Source of the DNA: Piscinibacter sp.
Lineage (GTDB): Bacteria > Pseudomonadota > Gammaproteobacteria > Burkholderiales > Burkholderiaceae_C
Length of the DNA: 64,000 bases
Direction: 5' to 3'
Assembly: GCA_019635485.1 (NCBI GenBank)
Contig: JAHBZL010000015.1
Location: forward strand, 49,094 to 113,093
The notes beneath the pieces are model-generated. The model worked only from the letters and a program-made list of their open reading frames with translations. It was not told the DNA's origin and did no database searches. Made by a program: the position numbers and the translations under genes. Shown one piece after another: positions 25,128-33,500 of this stretch (within the stretch, counting starts at the first letter, position 1; the number at the start of each line of letters is the position of its first letter).

Positions 25128-26354
25128 TTGCTCGACATCGAAGCCCCGAACGTCGACTCCGCGCGCATGCGGCGCGCGGGCAAGGAACTGCTGTCGCTGG
25201 CGCTGATGGATTCGCGCAACCACACGCTGCGCTGGATCGCCGCCTACGAACGCGCGCTCGAGGCGACGGCACTGAACGTGCCGCAGGTCGATGAGCTGAG
25301 CCCGCCGGCATGGGAACTGGGCCACATCGGCTGGTTCCAGGAGCGCTGGATCGCGCGCAACGTGCAGCGCCAGCGCGGCGCGCGCTGCGACCCGTCGCAG
25401 GCCCGGCTCGCCTCCATCCTGCCCGATGCGGACCGCTGCTTCGACGACGCGCAGGTGCCGCATCCGCAGCGCTGGCAGGTCGCGCTGCCCGAGCTGCAGG
25501 CGATCCGCCAGTACCTGGTCGACACGCTCGAGACCACGCTCGAACTGCTGGACACGACGCCCGACGACGACGACGAGGCGCTGTACTTCTATCGACTCGC
25601 GCTGTTCCACGAGGACATGCGCGGCGAGGCCTTCGCACACATGTCGCAGACGCTGGGCTTCGACGCCGGCCTGCTCGGCTCCCCGGCGGCGGTCAATCCG
25701 CGCGAGCCGCTGCTGTTCCCGGCCACCGCCTGGCAGCTCGGCTGCGAGCCCGGCGGGTTCGTGTTCGACAACGAGAAGTGGGTGCACCAGGTCGCGATCC
25801 CCGAGTTCGAGATCGACGCGCAGCCGGTCAGCTGGGGGCAGTTCGCCGAGTTCGTCGAGGACGGCGGCTATGACCAGCCGGCGCTGTGGCACCCGCAGGG
25901 CTGGGACGAACTGCAGCGCGAAGGGCGGCGCTGCCCGCGCCACGTCGACCAGATCCGCCACGGTGTGCTGCAGCAGCGGCTCGGCCGCCTGATGCGCGTG
26001 CCGCTCGCGCAGCCGGCGCTGCACGTCAGCTGGTACGAGGCCGACGCCTGGTGCCGCTGGGCCGGTCGCCGCCTGCCCACCGAACCCGAGTGGGAGGCGG
26101 CCGCGCACCAGGGGGCGAGCCGCGGCTTCCGCTGGGGCGACGTGTGGGAGTGGACGGCCAGCACCTTCCAGCCCTACCCGGGATTCGCGCCCGGCCCGCA
26201 GCGCGAGTACTCGCAGGCGGCCTTCGGCTCGCACAAGGTGCTGCGCGGCGCGTCTTTCGCGACCCGCGGGCGCATGCGCAGCGCCAAGTTCCGGGCCTTC
26301 GAGCGCCCCGAGCGCGACCACCTCTTCTGCGGCTTCCGCAGCTGTGCGATTTAG
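25128..26354 (+). CDS. senA: SenA/EgtB-like non-heme iron sulfoxide/selenoxide synthase (TTG start)
   Basis: A protein of about 408 residues with an N-terminal DinB-like half and a C-terminal formylglycine-enzyme-like (FGE-sulfatase) domain (WVHQVAIPEFEIDAQPVSWGQFAEFVEDGGY to GSHKVLRGASFATRGRMRSAKFRAF). This architecture joins thiol or selenol to a histidine betaine in ergothioneine, ovothiol and selenoneine synthesis; overall sequence and AGKELLSLALMDSRNHTLRW suggest the selenoneine type. Putative ligands are His66 and His161, but the second His of the HX3H motif is Arg165 (HEDMRGEA). The start is a TTG seven bases after GGAGGG; a weaker GTG lies upstream. No senB or senC gene is adjacent, so the SenA label is tentative versus another EgtB relative. 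Confidence 0.72.
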   Translation: MLDIEAPNVDSARMRRAGKELLSLALMDSRNHTLRWIAAYERALEATALNVPQVDELSPPAWELGHIGWFQERWIARNVQRQRGARCDPSQARLASILPDADRCFDDAQVPHPQRWQVALPELQAIRQYLVDTLETTLELLDTTPDDDDEALYFYRLALFHEDMRGEAFAHMSQTLGFDAGLLGSPAAVNPREPLLFPATAWQLGCEPGGFVFDNEKWVHQVAIPEFEIDAQPVSWGQFAEFVEDGGYDQPALWHPQGWDELQREGRRCPRHVDQIRHGVLQQRLGRLMRVPLAQPALHVSWYEADAWCRWAGRRLPTEPEWEAAAHQGASRGFRWGDVWEWTASTFQPYPGFAPGPQREYSQAAFGSHKVLRGASFATRGRMRSAKFRAFERPERDHLFCGFRSCAI

Positions 26355-26422
26355 CACGGCGGGCGCGCCTCCAGCAAGAACTCCCCACAACAGTCCGCGC
26401 CCGCCCGGCCGAAGACCGCCGG

Positions 26423-28612
26423 GTGATCCTTCTCACTCCCACCTACGATCCCTGGGGCGTCGTGGCATCGCTGCTCGTCGCGACGTTCGCCTCCTATGTC
26501 GCGCTCGACCTGTCACGGCGCGTGCGCACGCGCGAGCGCGGGGTCGCGCTGGCCTGGTGGATCGGCGGCTCGCTGGTGATGGGCACGGGCATCTGGTCGA
26601 TGCACTTCGTGGGCATGCTGGCCTTCCGGCTGCCGATCGAACTCGGCTACACGCGGCTGCTGACGCTGGTGTCGTGGTTCGCCGCGGTGGCGGTGTCGGC
26701 GGTCGCGCTGGGCGTGGCCGGGCACGGCCGGCTCGGCCTGCGCCGCCTCGCGCTCGGCGCGTTGCTGATGGGTGCCGGCATCTGCGCGATGCATTACCTC
26801 GGCATGGCGGCGCTCGACATGTCTCCCGCGATCGTCTGGAACGGGCCGCTCGTGGCGGCCTCGGCGCTGATCGCCGTGGCCGCGTCGGCGGCGGCGCTGT
26901 CCATCTTCTGGTGGCTGCGCCAGGGTGACGAGCGGCGCCTGTCGCTGCGCCAGGCCGGCGCGGCGCTGGTGATGGGCCTGGCGATCTGCGGCATGCACTA
27001 CACCGGCATGGCGGCGGCGGGCTTCCCGGCCGACGCAGTCTGCCTGAGTGCCGGCGTGCTCGGCGGCAACAGCCTGGGCACGATCGTCGCGCTGGCGTCG
27101 GTGACGCTGCTCGCGCTGACACTGTTCACCTCCGTGCTGGATGCGCGCCTGCAGGACCGCGCCGCACGCCTCGCGCGCTCGCTGCGCGAGGCCAACGGCC
27201 AGCTGCGCGAGGCCAACGAGGCGCTGCGCCGCCAGGCGCTGCTGGACGGCCTGACCGGCCTGCCGAACCGGCGCCTGTTCGAGGAGCAGCTGAAGGCCGC
27301 GCTGGCACGCGGCGCGCGGGCCGGCGGCCGGACCGGCCACGCCGGCGAGACCACGCTGCCGGCGGACCCTCCGCGGCTGGCCGTGCTGTTCGTGGACCTG
27401 GACGGCTTCAAGCCGGTCAACGACTCGTTCGGCCACGACACCGGCGACCTGGTGCTGTGCCAGACCGCGGCGCGCCTGCGCGGCGCCGTGCGCGCCGCCG
27501 ACACGCTCGCCCGCGTCGGCGGGGACGAGTTCCTGGTGCTGATGCAGGACCTGAGCGGACCGGCGGATGCGGTGACGCTCGCGCGCCGCCTGATCGAGAC
27601 CGTCAGCCGCCCGATCGAGCTGCAGCAGCGCACGCTGCAGATCTCCTGTTCGGTCGGCATCGTCGTGTACCCCGACGACGGCCAGGCCGACCGCCTGGTC
27701 GCGCACGCCGATGCGGCGATGTACGCGGCCAAGCGCGCCGGCGGCGCCACCTGGGCGATGTTCGAGTCGCGCATGGACGCCGGTGCGCTCGAACAGCTCG
27801 GCCTGGCCGGCGAACTGCGCCAGGCGGTGGAACGCGGCGAACTGCTGCTGCACTACCAGCCGAAGGTCGACGCGCAGCACGGCACCATCTGCGGCGTCGA
27901 GGCGCTGCTGCGCTGGCGCCACCCGACGCGCGGCCTGGTCAGCCCGGCGGTGTTCGTGCCGATCGCGGAGCGCTTCGGCTTGATCGGCCAGCTCGGCGCC
28001 TGGGTGATCGACGAGGCCTGCCGGCAGATGGCGCAATGGGCCGATGCAGGCGTGCGCATCCGCGTGGCGATCAATCTGTCGGTGCACCAGCTGCGCGAGG
28101 ACGGCCTGGTCGAACATGTCGACGCGGCGCTGCGCCGCCACCACCTGCATGCCAGCCAGCTGCTGTGCGAGATCACCGAGTCGGTGGCGATGGACGACAT
28201 CGCCGCCACGCAGCGCACCTTCGGCGGCCTCGGCCGGCTGGGGGTCTACCTCGCGATCGACGACTTCGGCACCGGCTACTCCAGCCTCGCCTGCCTGCGC
28301 CAGCTGCCGGCGCGCCAGCTGAAGATCGACCGCAGCTTCGTCGGCGACCTCGAGACCAGCGAAGCCGCGCGTTCGGTGGTCGACGCGGTGATCCACCTCT
28401 CGCACCGCCTCGGCCTGATCGTCGTCGCCGAAGGGGTCGAGACACGCGGGCAGCGCGACCTGCTGCGCGAGATGGGCTGTGACCAGTACCAGGGCTACCT
28501 GTTCGCCCGCCCGATGCCCGCGGACGAACTGCTCGACTGGGCACTCGGCGCGCGGCCCGAGGCGGACGTTTCCTTCTCGCCGTCCACCGTCGGGATGCTG
28601 GACGCGGCCTGA
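26423..28612 (+). CDS. MHYT-GGDEF-EAL cyclic-di-GMP signalling protein
   Basis: A 729-residue membrane protein. The N-terminal seven-helix MHYT sensor (about 5-235) contains three signature motifs (MHFVGM, MHYLGM, MHYTGM), thought to bind copper and sense a gas such as O2, CO or NO. A short coiled coil (LREANGQLREANEALRRQ) follows, then GGDEF (about 275-440) with an intact GGDEF site and FVDLDGFKPVNDSFGHDTGD, then EAL (about 455-715) with VEALLRW, NLS, TES, DDFGTGYSS and VAEGVET all conserved. Both synthase and phosphodiesterase sites look competent. Start is a GTG 69 bases after the previous stop; the open frame extends farther upstream only as a shadow. Confidence 0.93.
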   Translation: MILLTPTYDPWGVVASLLVATFASYVALDLSRRVRTRERGVALAWWIGGSLVMGTGIWSMHFVGMLAFRLPIELGYTRLLTLVSWFAAVAVSAVALGVAGHGRLGLRRLALGALLMGAGICAMHYLGMAALDMSPAIVWNGPLVAASALIAVAASAAALSIFWWLRQGDERRLSLRQAGAALVMGLAICGMHYTGMAAAGFPADAVCLSAGVLGGNSLGTIVALASVTLLALTLFTSVLDARLQDRAARLARSLREANGQLREANEALRRQALLDGLTGLPNRRLFEEQLKAALARGARAGGRTGHAGETTLPADPPRLAVLFVDLDGFKPVNDSFGHDTGDLVLCQTAARLRGAVRAADTLARVGGDEFLVLMQDLSGPADAVTLARRLIETVSRPIELQQRTLQISCSVGIVVYPDDGQADRLVAHADAAMYAAKRAGGATWAMFESRMDAGALEQLGLAGELRQAVERGELLLHYQPKVDAQHGTICGVEALLRWRHPTRGLVSPAVFVPIAERFGLIGQLGAWVIDEACRQMAQWADAGVRIRVAINLSVHQLREDGLVEHVDAALRRHHLHASQLLCEITESVAMDDIAATQRTFGGLGRLGVYLAIDDFGTGYSSLACLRQLPARQLKIDRSFVGDLETSEAARSVVDAVIHLSHRLGLIVVAEGVETRGQRDLLREMGCDQYQGYLFARPMPADELLDWALGARPEADVSFSPSTVGMLDAA

Positions 28613-28624
28613 GCCGGCGCCCGA

Positions 28625-29719
28625 TCAGGTCTTCGGCTTGCGGTAGCTCCACCACGGCAGCACGCGGCGCAGCGACAGCACCTCGCCGCTGGACTGCGCG
28701 GAGTACCCCGGCAGCGATTCGAGCTGCGTGCGCCAGGCCTCGCTCTTCAGCAGTTCCAGCAGCGCCTGTACCGGCGGCTGGTCGAGGGCGTGCTGCAAGG
28801 TGACGAGGAAGTACTGCTCGCAGGCCAGCGGCACGAAACCGAGCCCGCGGGCGCGCGCCGCGGCCTCGATGCCGAGTGCCGCATCGGCGCTGCCGCTGGC
28901 CACGGCCTCGGCGGCCGAACGGTGCGAGGGCTCGGTGCGGTCGTGGCCCGAGATGCCCGTTGCCGGGAGTTTCTGGCGCGCCAGCAGTTCGTCGAACACG
29001 ACCCGTGTGCCGGTGCCGCGGGCGCGGTTGGCGAAGCGCACCCCCGGCCGCTGCAGGTCGGTCAGCGTGGCCAGGCCGAGCGGGTTGTCCGGCGCGACCA
29101 TCAGCCCCTGGATGCGCTGCGCGAAGGCCACCAGCTTGTGCTGGCCGGGCCGCAGCATCCCGCGGTAGACCCCGGCAGTGGGGGACCGCAGCGGCGACTC
29201 GACCAGTGCATGGAAGCCGGCCATCAGGCAGCGCCCGTCGTTCAGCGCGGCCAGCGCGTCGACGCTGCCGCTGAACGTGATGTCCAGGTGCAGCCGCGCC
29301 TCGCGCTGCGCGAGGGCGCGCAGCAGCGGCAGCGCGTCGTCGTGGCTGGCGGTGATCGGGATCACGCCGGCGCGTTCGTCGAAGGCGATCGCGAAGGCCT
29401 GCTCGAGCTCGCTGCGCAGCGCCTCGATCTGCGGCGCGAGGCGCGCCTGCGCCCGACGCTCGGCCCACAGCAGCTTCTCGCCGAACGGCGACAGCAGCGC
29501 CGGCTGACCCTTCACCCACAGCACCAGCGTCTGGCCGAGTTCGCCTTCCCAGCGCTTCAGTTCGCCCCACACGTGGCGGTAGGAGAGGTCCAGTCTCCGG
29601 GCCGCGCCGCTGATCGAGCCCGTGTCGTGCACCGCGCCGAGCAGCGCCATCAGCGGGTGGTGCAGATCGGCGCGGGCCGGTGTGCCGGTGAGCGTGTAGG
29701 TCAGCTGCACCCTATGCAT
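28625..29719 (-). CDS. ModE/LysR-type HTH regulator with substrate-binding domain, likely tungstate-uptake regulator
   Basis: A 364-residue regulator. The N-terminal winged HTH (HHPLMALLGAVHDTGSISGAARRLDLSYRHVWGELKRWEGELGQTLV) is of the ModE/LysR kind. In place of molybdate-binding MOP domains, the rest (about 115-340) resembles a periplasmic-binding fold (PITASHDDALPLLRALAQ, GVRFANRARGTGTRVVFDELL, EAVASGSADAALGIEAAARARGLGFVPLACEQYFLV). This class is encoded divergently from TupBCA importers or molybdopterin genes. It is divergent from tupB with a 64-bp gap. Probable role: oxyanion- or cofactor-responsive control of tupBCA; the ligand is not shown by the sequence. Confidence 0.85.
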   Translation of the reverse strand: MHRVQLTYTLTGTPARADLHHPLMALLGAVHDTGSISGAARRLDLSYRHVWGELKRWEGELGQTLVLWVKGQPALLSPFGEKLLWAERRAQARLAPQIEALRSELEQAFAIAFDERAGVIPITASHDDALPLLRALAQREARLHLDITFSGSVDALAALNDGRCLMAGFHALVESPLRSPTAGVYRGMLRPGQHKLVAFAQRIQGLMVAPDNPLGLATLTDLQRPGVRFANRARGTGTRVVFDELLARQKLPATGISGHDRTEPSHRSAAEAVASGSADAALGIEAAARARGLGFVPLACEQYFLVTLQHALDQPPVQALLELLKSEAWRTQLESLPGYSAQSSGEVLSLRRVLPWWSYRKPKT

Positions 29720-29724
29720 GGCGG

Positions 29725-29774
29725 TTCATATGGTCTGGAGTTCGTGCGTGCGTCGACAATCGCCGCAGTATGAA
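29725..29774. promoter_or_regulatory. TTCATA ... TATGAA inverted pair in the tup promoter
   Basis: The 64-bp gap between the regulator and tupB holds TTCATA at 29725-29730 and its inverse TATGAA at 29769-29774. The patch is less GC-rich than its surroundings. The pair may be operator half-sites for the divergent regulator; short and unproven. Confidence 0.3.
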
Positions 29775-29783
29775 AGATGTTGG

Positions 29784-30497
29784 ATGAGCGACTTCGCCGC
29801 GAGTGTCCGTACCGCCACCGATCTGATCCTGCATGCCGATCCCGTCCTGCTCTACACCGTCGGCCTGTCACTGTCCGTCAGCGGCACGGCGACGCTGATC
29901 TCCGCCGGCCTCGCGCTGGCCCTCGGCGCCTGGCTGGCGGTCGCTCATTTCCCGGGCCACCGCCTGCTGGTGCTGCTGCTGAACACGCTGCTCGCGCTGC
30001 CGTCGGTGGTGGTCGGGCTGGTCGTGTACCTGCTGCTGTCGCGCAGCGGGCCGCTCGGATCGTGGGGCATCCTGTTCACGCCGACGGCGATGGTGATCGC
30101 CCAGACCATCCTGGTGCTGCCGGTGATTGCCGCGCTGACGCGGCAGCTGGTCGGCGACGCCCTGCGCGACGGCGGCGACCAGCTGCGCTCGATGGGCGCA
30201 CGGCCGCTGACCTGCGCGCTGCTGATGCTGGTGCACGACCGCTGGGCCGTGCTGACCGTGCTGATCGCGGCGTTCGGGCGGGCGATCGCCGAGGTCGGCG
30301 CGGTGATGGTCGTCGGCGGCAACATCGACGGTGTCACGCGCGTGATGACCACCTCGATCGCGCTGGAGACCAGCAAGGGCGACCTGCCGCTCGCGATGGC
30401 GCTCGGACTCGTGCTGCTGGCGGTGGTCGGTGTGGTCAACCTGCTGCTCGGCCTGGCCCAGCGCGGCCACGGCTCGGCGCTGGCGGGGGTGCGATGA
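29784..30497 (+). CDS. tupB: Tungstate ABC transporter permease TupB
   Basis: A 237-residue inner-membrane permease with about five to six helices. The coupling loop region reads VGDALRDGGDQLRSMGARPL followed by AAFGRAIAEVGAVMVVGGNIDGVTRVMTTSIALETSKGDLPLAMALG, the block typical of TupB/WtpB permeases (EVGAVMVVGGNI). It forms the channel for tungstate (or molybdate) and pairs with TupC and TupA. The ATG chosen is the one before SDFAASVRTATDLIL; an in-frame ATG 66 bases upstream falls at the edge of the divergent regulator gene. Its stop overlaps the tupC start. Confidence 0.93.
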   Translation: MSDFAASVRTATDLILHADPVLLYTVGLSLSVSGTATLISAGLALALGAWLAVAHFPGHRLLVLLLNTLLALPSVVVGLVVYLLLSRSGPLGSWGILFTPTAMVIAQTILVLPVIAALTRQLVGDALRDGGDQLRSMGARPLTCALLMLVHDRWAVLTVLIAAFGRAIAEVGAVMVVGGNIDGVTRVMTTSIALETSKGDLPLAMALGLVLLAVVGVVNLLLGLAQRGHGSALAGVR

Positions 30498-31192
30498 GCC
30501 TGCTCGTGCTGCAGGACGTGTCGGTGCGCTTCGGCGGCGTGCAGGCGCTCGACCGTGTCTCGCTCGATGTGCGGCGCGGCGAGTTCGTCGTGCTGGTCGG
30601 GCCCAACGGCTCCGGCAAGACGACGCTGCTGCGGGTGCTGCACGGCCTGCTGCGCCACCAGGGGCAGCGCAGGCTGGGTGCCGATGCGGGCCGCCAGGCG
30701 ATGGTGTTCCAGCGGCCCTTCGTGCTGCGCATCTCCGCCGCCGGCAACCTCAAGCTGGCGCTCTGGCTGGCCGGCGTGCCGCGCGCGCAGTGGCCGGCGC
30801 GCGTCGAGGCGGCGCTGCAGCGGGTCGGCCTGCAGGGGCTGGGCGACCGGCCGGCGCGCGCGCTCTCCGGCGGTCAGCAGCAGCGCCTGGCGCTGGCGCG
30901 CGCCTGGGCCGTGCAGCCGCAGCTGCTGTTCCTCGACGAGCCGACCGCGAGCCTGGACCCGTCGGCCAAGCGCGAGGTCGAGACGCTGCTCGCGGGATTC
31001 GCGGCCGACGGCATGACGCTCGTGATGAGCACCCACAACCTCGGCCAGGCCAAGCGGCTGGCCAGCCGTGTCGTCTACCTGGAGGGCGGCGTCGTGCACG
31101 CCGATCTGCCCACGGATCAATTCTTCAACGGCCGGCTGCAAGGCCGCGCCCGCCAATTCCTGAAAGGAGAACTGCCATGGAACATCGAATGA
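30494..31192 (+). CDS. tupC: Tungstate ABC transporter ATP-binding protein TupC
   Basis: A 232-residue ABC ATPase: Walker A GPNGSGKTT, Q-loop region AMVFQRPFVLR, signature LSGGQQQRLALARA, Walker B LLFLDEPTASLDP and switch His in STHN. It powers the TupBC importer at the cytoplasmic face. The start overlaps the TGA of tupB (ATGA), and the stop lies 16 bases inside tupA, so the three genes are translationally coupled. Confidence 0.95.
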   Translation: MSLLVLQDVSVRFGGVQALDRVSLDVRRGEFVVLVGPNGSGKTTLLRVLHGLLRHQGQRRLGADAGRQAMVFQRPFVLRISAAGNLKLALWLAGVPRAQWPARVEAALQRVGLQGLGDRPARALSGGQQQRLALARAWAVQPQLLFLDEPTASLDPSAKREVETLLAGFAADGMTLVMSTHNLGQAKRLASRVVYLEGGVVHADLPTDQFFNGRLQGRARQFLKGELPWNIE

Positions 31193-32007
31193 TCCGCCGC
31201 GCCGCGCTCGCGTTCGGCCTCGCCGCTGCCACGCTCGCCGCGCTGCCAGCGGCGGCGCAGGAGAAGTTCATCGTCATGTCGTCGACCACCAGCACCGAGC
31301 AGTCCGGACTGTTCAAGCACCTGCTGCCGATCTTCACGAAGAAGACCGGCATCGCGGTGCGGGTCGTCGCCCAGGGCACCGGCCAGGCGCTGGACATGGG
31401 CCGGCGCGGCGATGCGGACCTGCTGTTCGTGCACGACCAGGTGGCCGAGGAGAAGTTCGTCGCCGAGGGGTTCGGTCTCGAGCGCCGGCCCGTGATGTAC
31501 AACGACTTCGTCGTGATCGGGCCGAAGGGCGATCCCGCCGGGCTGAAGGGCAAGGACGTCGTCGAGGCGCTGAAGAAGCTCGCCACCTCGAAGGAGGCCT
31601 TCGTCTCGCGCGGCGACAAGAGCGGTACCCATGCCGCCGAGCTGCGCTACTGGAAGGCCGCGGGGCTGGATACACCCGTCGGCAAGGTGGCCGGCTACAA
31701 GGAATGCGGCTGCGGCATGGGCCCGGCGCTGAACATGGCCGCCTCGACCAACGCCTACCTGCTGGCCGACCGCGGCACCTGGCTGTCGTTCAAGAACCGC
31801 GCCGACCTGGCGATCCTCGTCGAGGGCGACAAGCGCCTGTTCAACCAGTACGGCGTGATCGTCGTGAACCCGGCCAAGCATCCGCACGTCAAGAAGGACC
31901 TCGCTCAGGCCTTTGCCGACTGGGTCGTCTCGACCGAAGGCCAGGCGGCGATCGCCGAGTACAGGATCGGCGGCGAACAGCTGTTCTTCCCGAACGCGCG
32001 CATGTGA
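31177..32007 (+). CDS. tupA: Tungstate-binding periplasmic protein TupA
   Basis: A 276-residue periplasmic binding protein with a signal peptide (cleavage likely after LPAAAQ, about residue 28). The mature N-terminus FIVMSSTTSTEQSGLF carries the TTS motif used by TupA proteins to bind the tungstate oxyanion. VSRGDKSGTHAAELRYWKAAGL and GYKECGCGMGPALNMAAS are also characteristic. The ATG at 31177 has AAGGAG eight bases upstream and is favoured over an ATG 12 bases later. Supplying tungstate makes sense here because a tungsten aldehyde oxidoreductase is encoded at 62.4 kb. Confidence 0.95.
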   Translation: MEHRMIRRAALAFGLAAATLAALPAAAQEKFIVMSSTTSTEQSGLFKHLLPIFTKKTGIAVRVVAQGTGQALDMGRRGDADLLFVHDQVAEEKFVAEGFGLERRPVMYNDFVVIGPKGDPAGLKGKDVVEALKKLATSKEAFVSRGDKSGTHAAELRYWKAAGLDTPVGKVAGYKECGCGMGPALNMAASTNAYLLADRGTWLSFKNRADLAILVEGDKRLFNQYGVIVVNPAKHPHVKKDLAQAFADWVVSTEGQAAIAEYRIGGEQLFFPNARM

Positions 32008-32008
32008 C

Positions 32009-32027
32009 GCGGCGCGGCCTGCGCCGC
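32009..32027 (+). terminator. Possible hairpin after tupA
   Basis: A 7-bp stem GCGGCGC/GCGCCGC with a 5-base loop starts two bases after the tupA stop. It lacks a clear U-tract, so an intrinsic terminator is uncertain. Confidence 0.35.
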
Positions 32028-32058
32028 GGGGCTTGCCGGATGGACAGGCGCCGATATA

Positions 32059-32076
32059 CTTAGCCGAATGGATAAG
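32059..32076. promoter_or_regulatory. ArsR-type operator overlapping the start codon
   Basis: TTAGCC-N4-GGATAA, an almost perfect inverted repeat, covers the ATG at 32068. Operators of this TTAGCC/GGCTAA kind precede ArsR genes paired with SRPBCC genes. This suggests autorepression blocking transcription start or early elongation. Confidence 0.5.
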
Positions 32077-32442
32077 CAATCGGCGCACCTGACCGACGTG
32101 TTCTACGCCCTCGCGGACCCGACCCGGCGCGCGATCGTCGGCCGGCTCGGGCGCGGGCCGGAGGCGGTGTCGGTGCTGGCGGCGCCGTTCGACATGGCGC
32201 TGCCCTCGTTCATGAAGCACCTCGGCGTGCTCGAGCGCAGCGGCGTGATCCGCTCGCACAAGGCGGGGCGGGTGCGCACCTGCGAACTCGTGCCGCGGGC
32301 GCTGACGCAGGCCGAACGCTGGATCGCGCAGCAACGGGCCATGTGGGAGGCCCGCAGCGACCGCCTGGCCGCCTTCGCCGAACACCTTCACCAGGAGACC
32401 CTGAACCATGGCCCCGACACCCGACGATCCCGCGGCGAATGA
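32068..32442 (+). CDS. ArsR/SmtB-family repressor
   Basis: A 124-residue winged-helix protein: LTDVFYALADPTRRAIVGRLGRGPEAVSVLAAPFDMALPSFMKHLGVLERSGVIRSHKAGRVRTCEL is the standard ArsR fold. There are no Cys pairs typical of metal sensors, fitting the metal-free subclass that is paired with SRPBCC/AHSA1 proteins. The 3' end overlaps the SRPBCC gene by 35 bases, so the two are cotranscribed. It probably represses its own operon through the site at its start codon; the inducer is unknown. Confidence 0.92.
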   Translation: MDKQSAHLTDVFYALADPTRRAIVGRLGRGPEAVSVLAAPFDMALPSFMKHLGVLERSGVIRSHKAGRVRTCELVPRALTQAERWIAQQRAMWEARSDRLAAFAEHLHQETLNHGPDTRRSRGE

Positions 32443-32890
32443 CCTCGTCATCGACCGCCTCGTGCGTGCACCGCGCGCCGTGCTCTGGCGCGCGTGGACC
32501 GATCCCGCACTGCTGGCGCAGTGGTGGTGCCCGAAGCCGTGGACCACGCAGGTCCGCGCCTTCGAGCTGCGCCCCGGCGGCGCCTTCCACACCTTCATGC
32601 AGGGTCCGGACGGCGGCACCAGCGACAACCCGGGCTGCTTCCTCGAGATCGTGGCGCAAGAGCGGATCGTGTTCACGTCGATGCTGCTCGGCGGCTGGCG
32701 GCCGAACACGCCGTGGATGGGCTTCACCGCGGTCATCTCGCTGGCCGACGCGGAGGGCGGAACGCGCTACGTCGCGCACGTGATGCATCCGGACACCGCG
32801 ACGCGCGACCGGCACGCGGAGCTCGGCTTCTTCGACGGCTGGAACACCTGCATCGACCAGCTCGAGGCCCTCGCGCAGGGCCTGCGCTGA
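32408..32890 (+). CDS. SRPBCC (AHSA1-like) domain protein
   Basis: A 160-residue helix-grip protein: LVIDRLVRAPRAVLWRAWTDPALLAQWWCPKPW, a central beta region with GCFLEIVAQERIVFTSMLLGGW and the C-terminal helix GFFDGWNTCIDQLEALAQ. These are the features of the AHSA1/CalC branch of the START-like superfamily, which bind hydrophobic ligands. Pairing with an ArsR repressor is widespread in proteobacteria; the ligand is unknown. It starts inside the ArsR gene in another frame. Confidence 0.9.
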   Translation: MAPTPDDPAANDLVIDRLVRAPRAVLWRAWTDPALLAQWWCPKPWTTQVRAFELRPGGAFHTFMQGPDGGTSDNPGCFLEIVAQERIVFTSMLLGGWRPNTPWMGFTAVISLADAEGGTRYVAHVMHPDTATRDRHAELGFFDGWNTCIDQLEALAQGLR

Positions 32891-33007
32891 CCGGCCGAGC
32901 GGCAGCTGTCGTGTCGCGTTTGTCGGCAAGCCGACGCGTGGCACGCCTGCCGCCGCCCGCGCCACCGGGCGGCCTGGGCTGGCATCGTGCATGCATCGGT
33001 GATCGCC

Positions 33008-33499
33008 ATGAACCTCACCACCGGCGAATCCTCGGACGAATTCTTCGGCGGTGCCGTGCCGCCGGCCGTGCGCGACCTGCTGCACCAGGCGGCCCGTGCC
33101 GCGCCCGCCGGGCGCAGCGCGCTGCTGTGGTCCGCGCAGGCGATCGCTCCACCTTGCCTTGCCGTCTACTACGCGCTCTACAAGCACCACGCCGGCCGGC
33201 GCGAGTTCGAGCTTGCCGAGCGGGCGGCGTGGCGCGGCCTGCAGGAGGCTGCCGCGCAGGCCGGGCTGGACGACGACTGGCGCCGCGTGCAGCCGCCGCT
33301 GACGGCCGACGTGCGGGCGAGCCGCGCGGGCCGCTTCTGGCTCTTCACGCTGAAGGCGCTCGCTTTCATCCACCTGCGCACCGATCGGCCGGCGCAGGCG
33401 CAGGCCCTGCTCGAGACCTTGCAGGCCTGCGACCCGCAGGCCGGCAACGGCAGCGAGGTCACGGCAGCGTTGCTGGCCGCGGCGCGACCGCCGCGCTGA
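33008..33499 (+). CDS. Hypothetical helical protein, partner of DUF6156 gene
   Basis: A 163-residue soluble, mostly helical protein with no signal peptide. Coding quality is good (uniform third-position GC). Blocks such as LAVYYALYKHHAGRREFELAERAAWRGLQEAAAQAGLDDDW and FWLFTLKALAFIHLRTDRPAQAQALLETLQACDP resemble a helical repeat. I recall a similar gene beside DUF6156 genes in some nitrogen-fixation loci, but no nif gene is in this window. The start is the ATG giving MNLTTGESSDEFFG. It is followed one base later by the DUF6156 gene. Confidence 0.65.
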   Translation: MNLTTGESSDEFFGGAVPPAVRDLLHQAARAAPAGRSALLWSAQAIAPPCLAVYYALYKHHAGRREFELAERAAWRGLQEAAAQAGLDDDWRRVQPPLTADVRASRAGRFWLFTLKALAFIHLRTDRPAQAQALLETLQACDPQAGNGSEVTAALLAAARPPR

Positions 33500-33500
33500 G

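Noticed and set aside
32980-32995. Sigma54-like TGGCAT...ATGCA before the hypothetical/DUF6156 pair
   Set aside because: GG-N10-GC spacing is right, but three consensus positions differ and the start point would coincide with the ATG; no activator site is evident.
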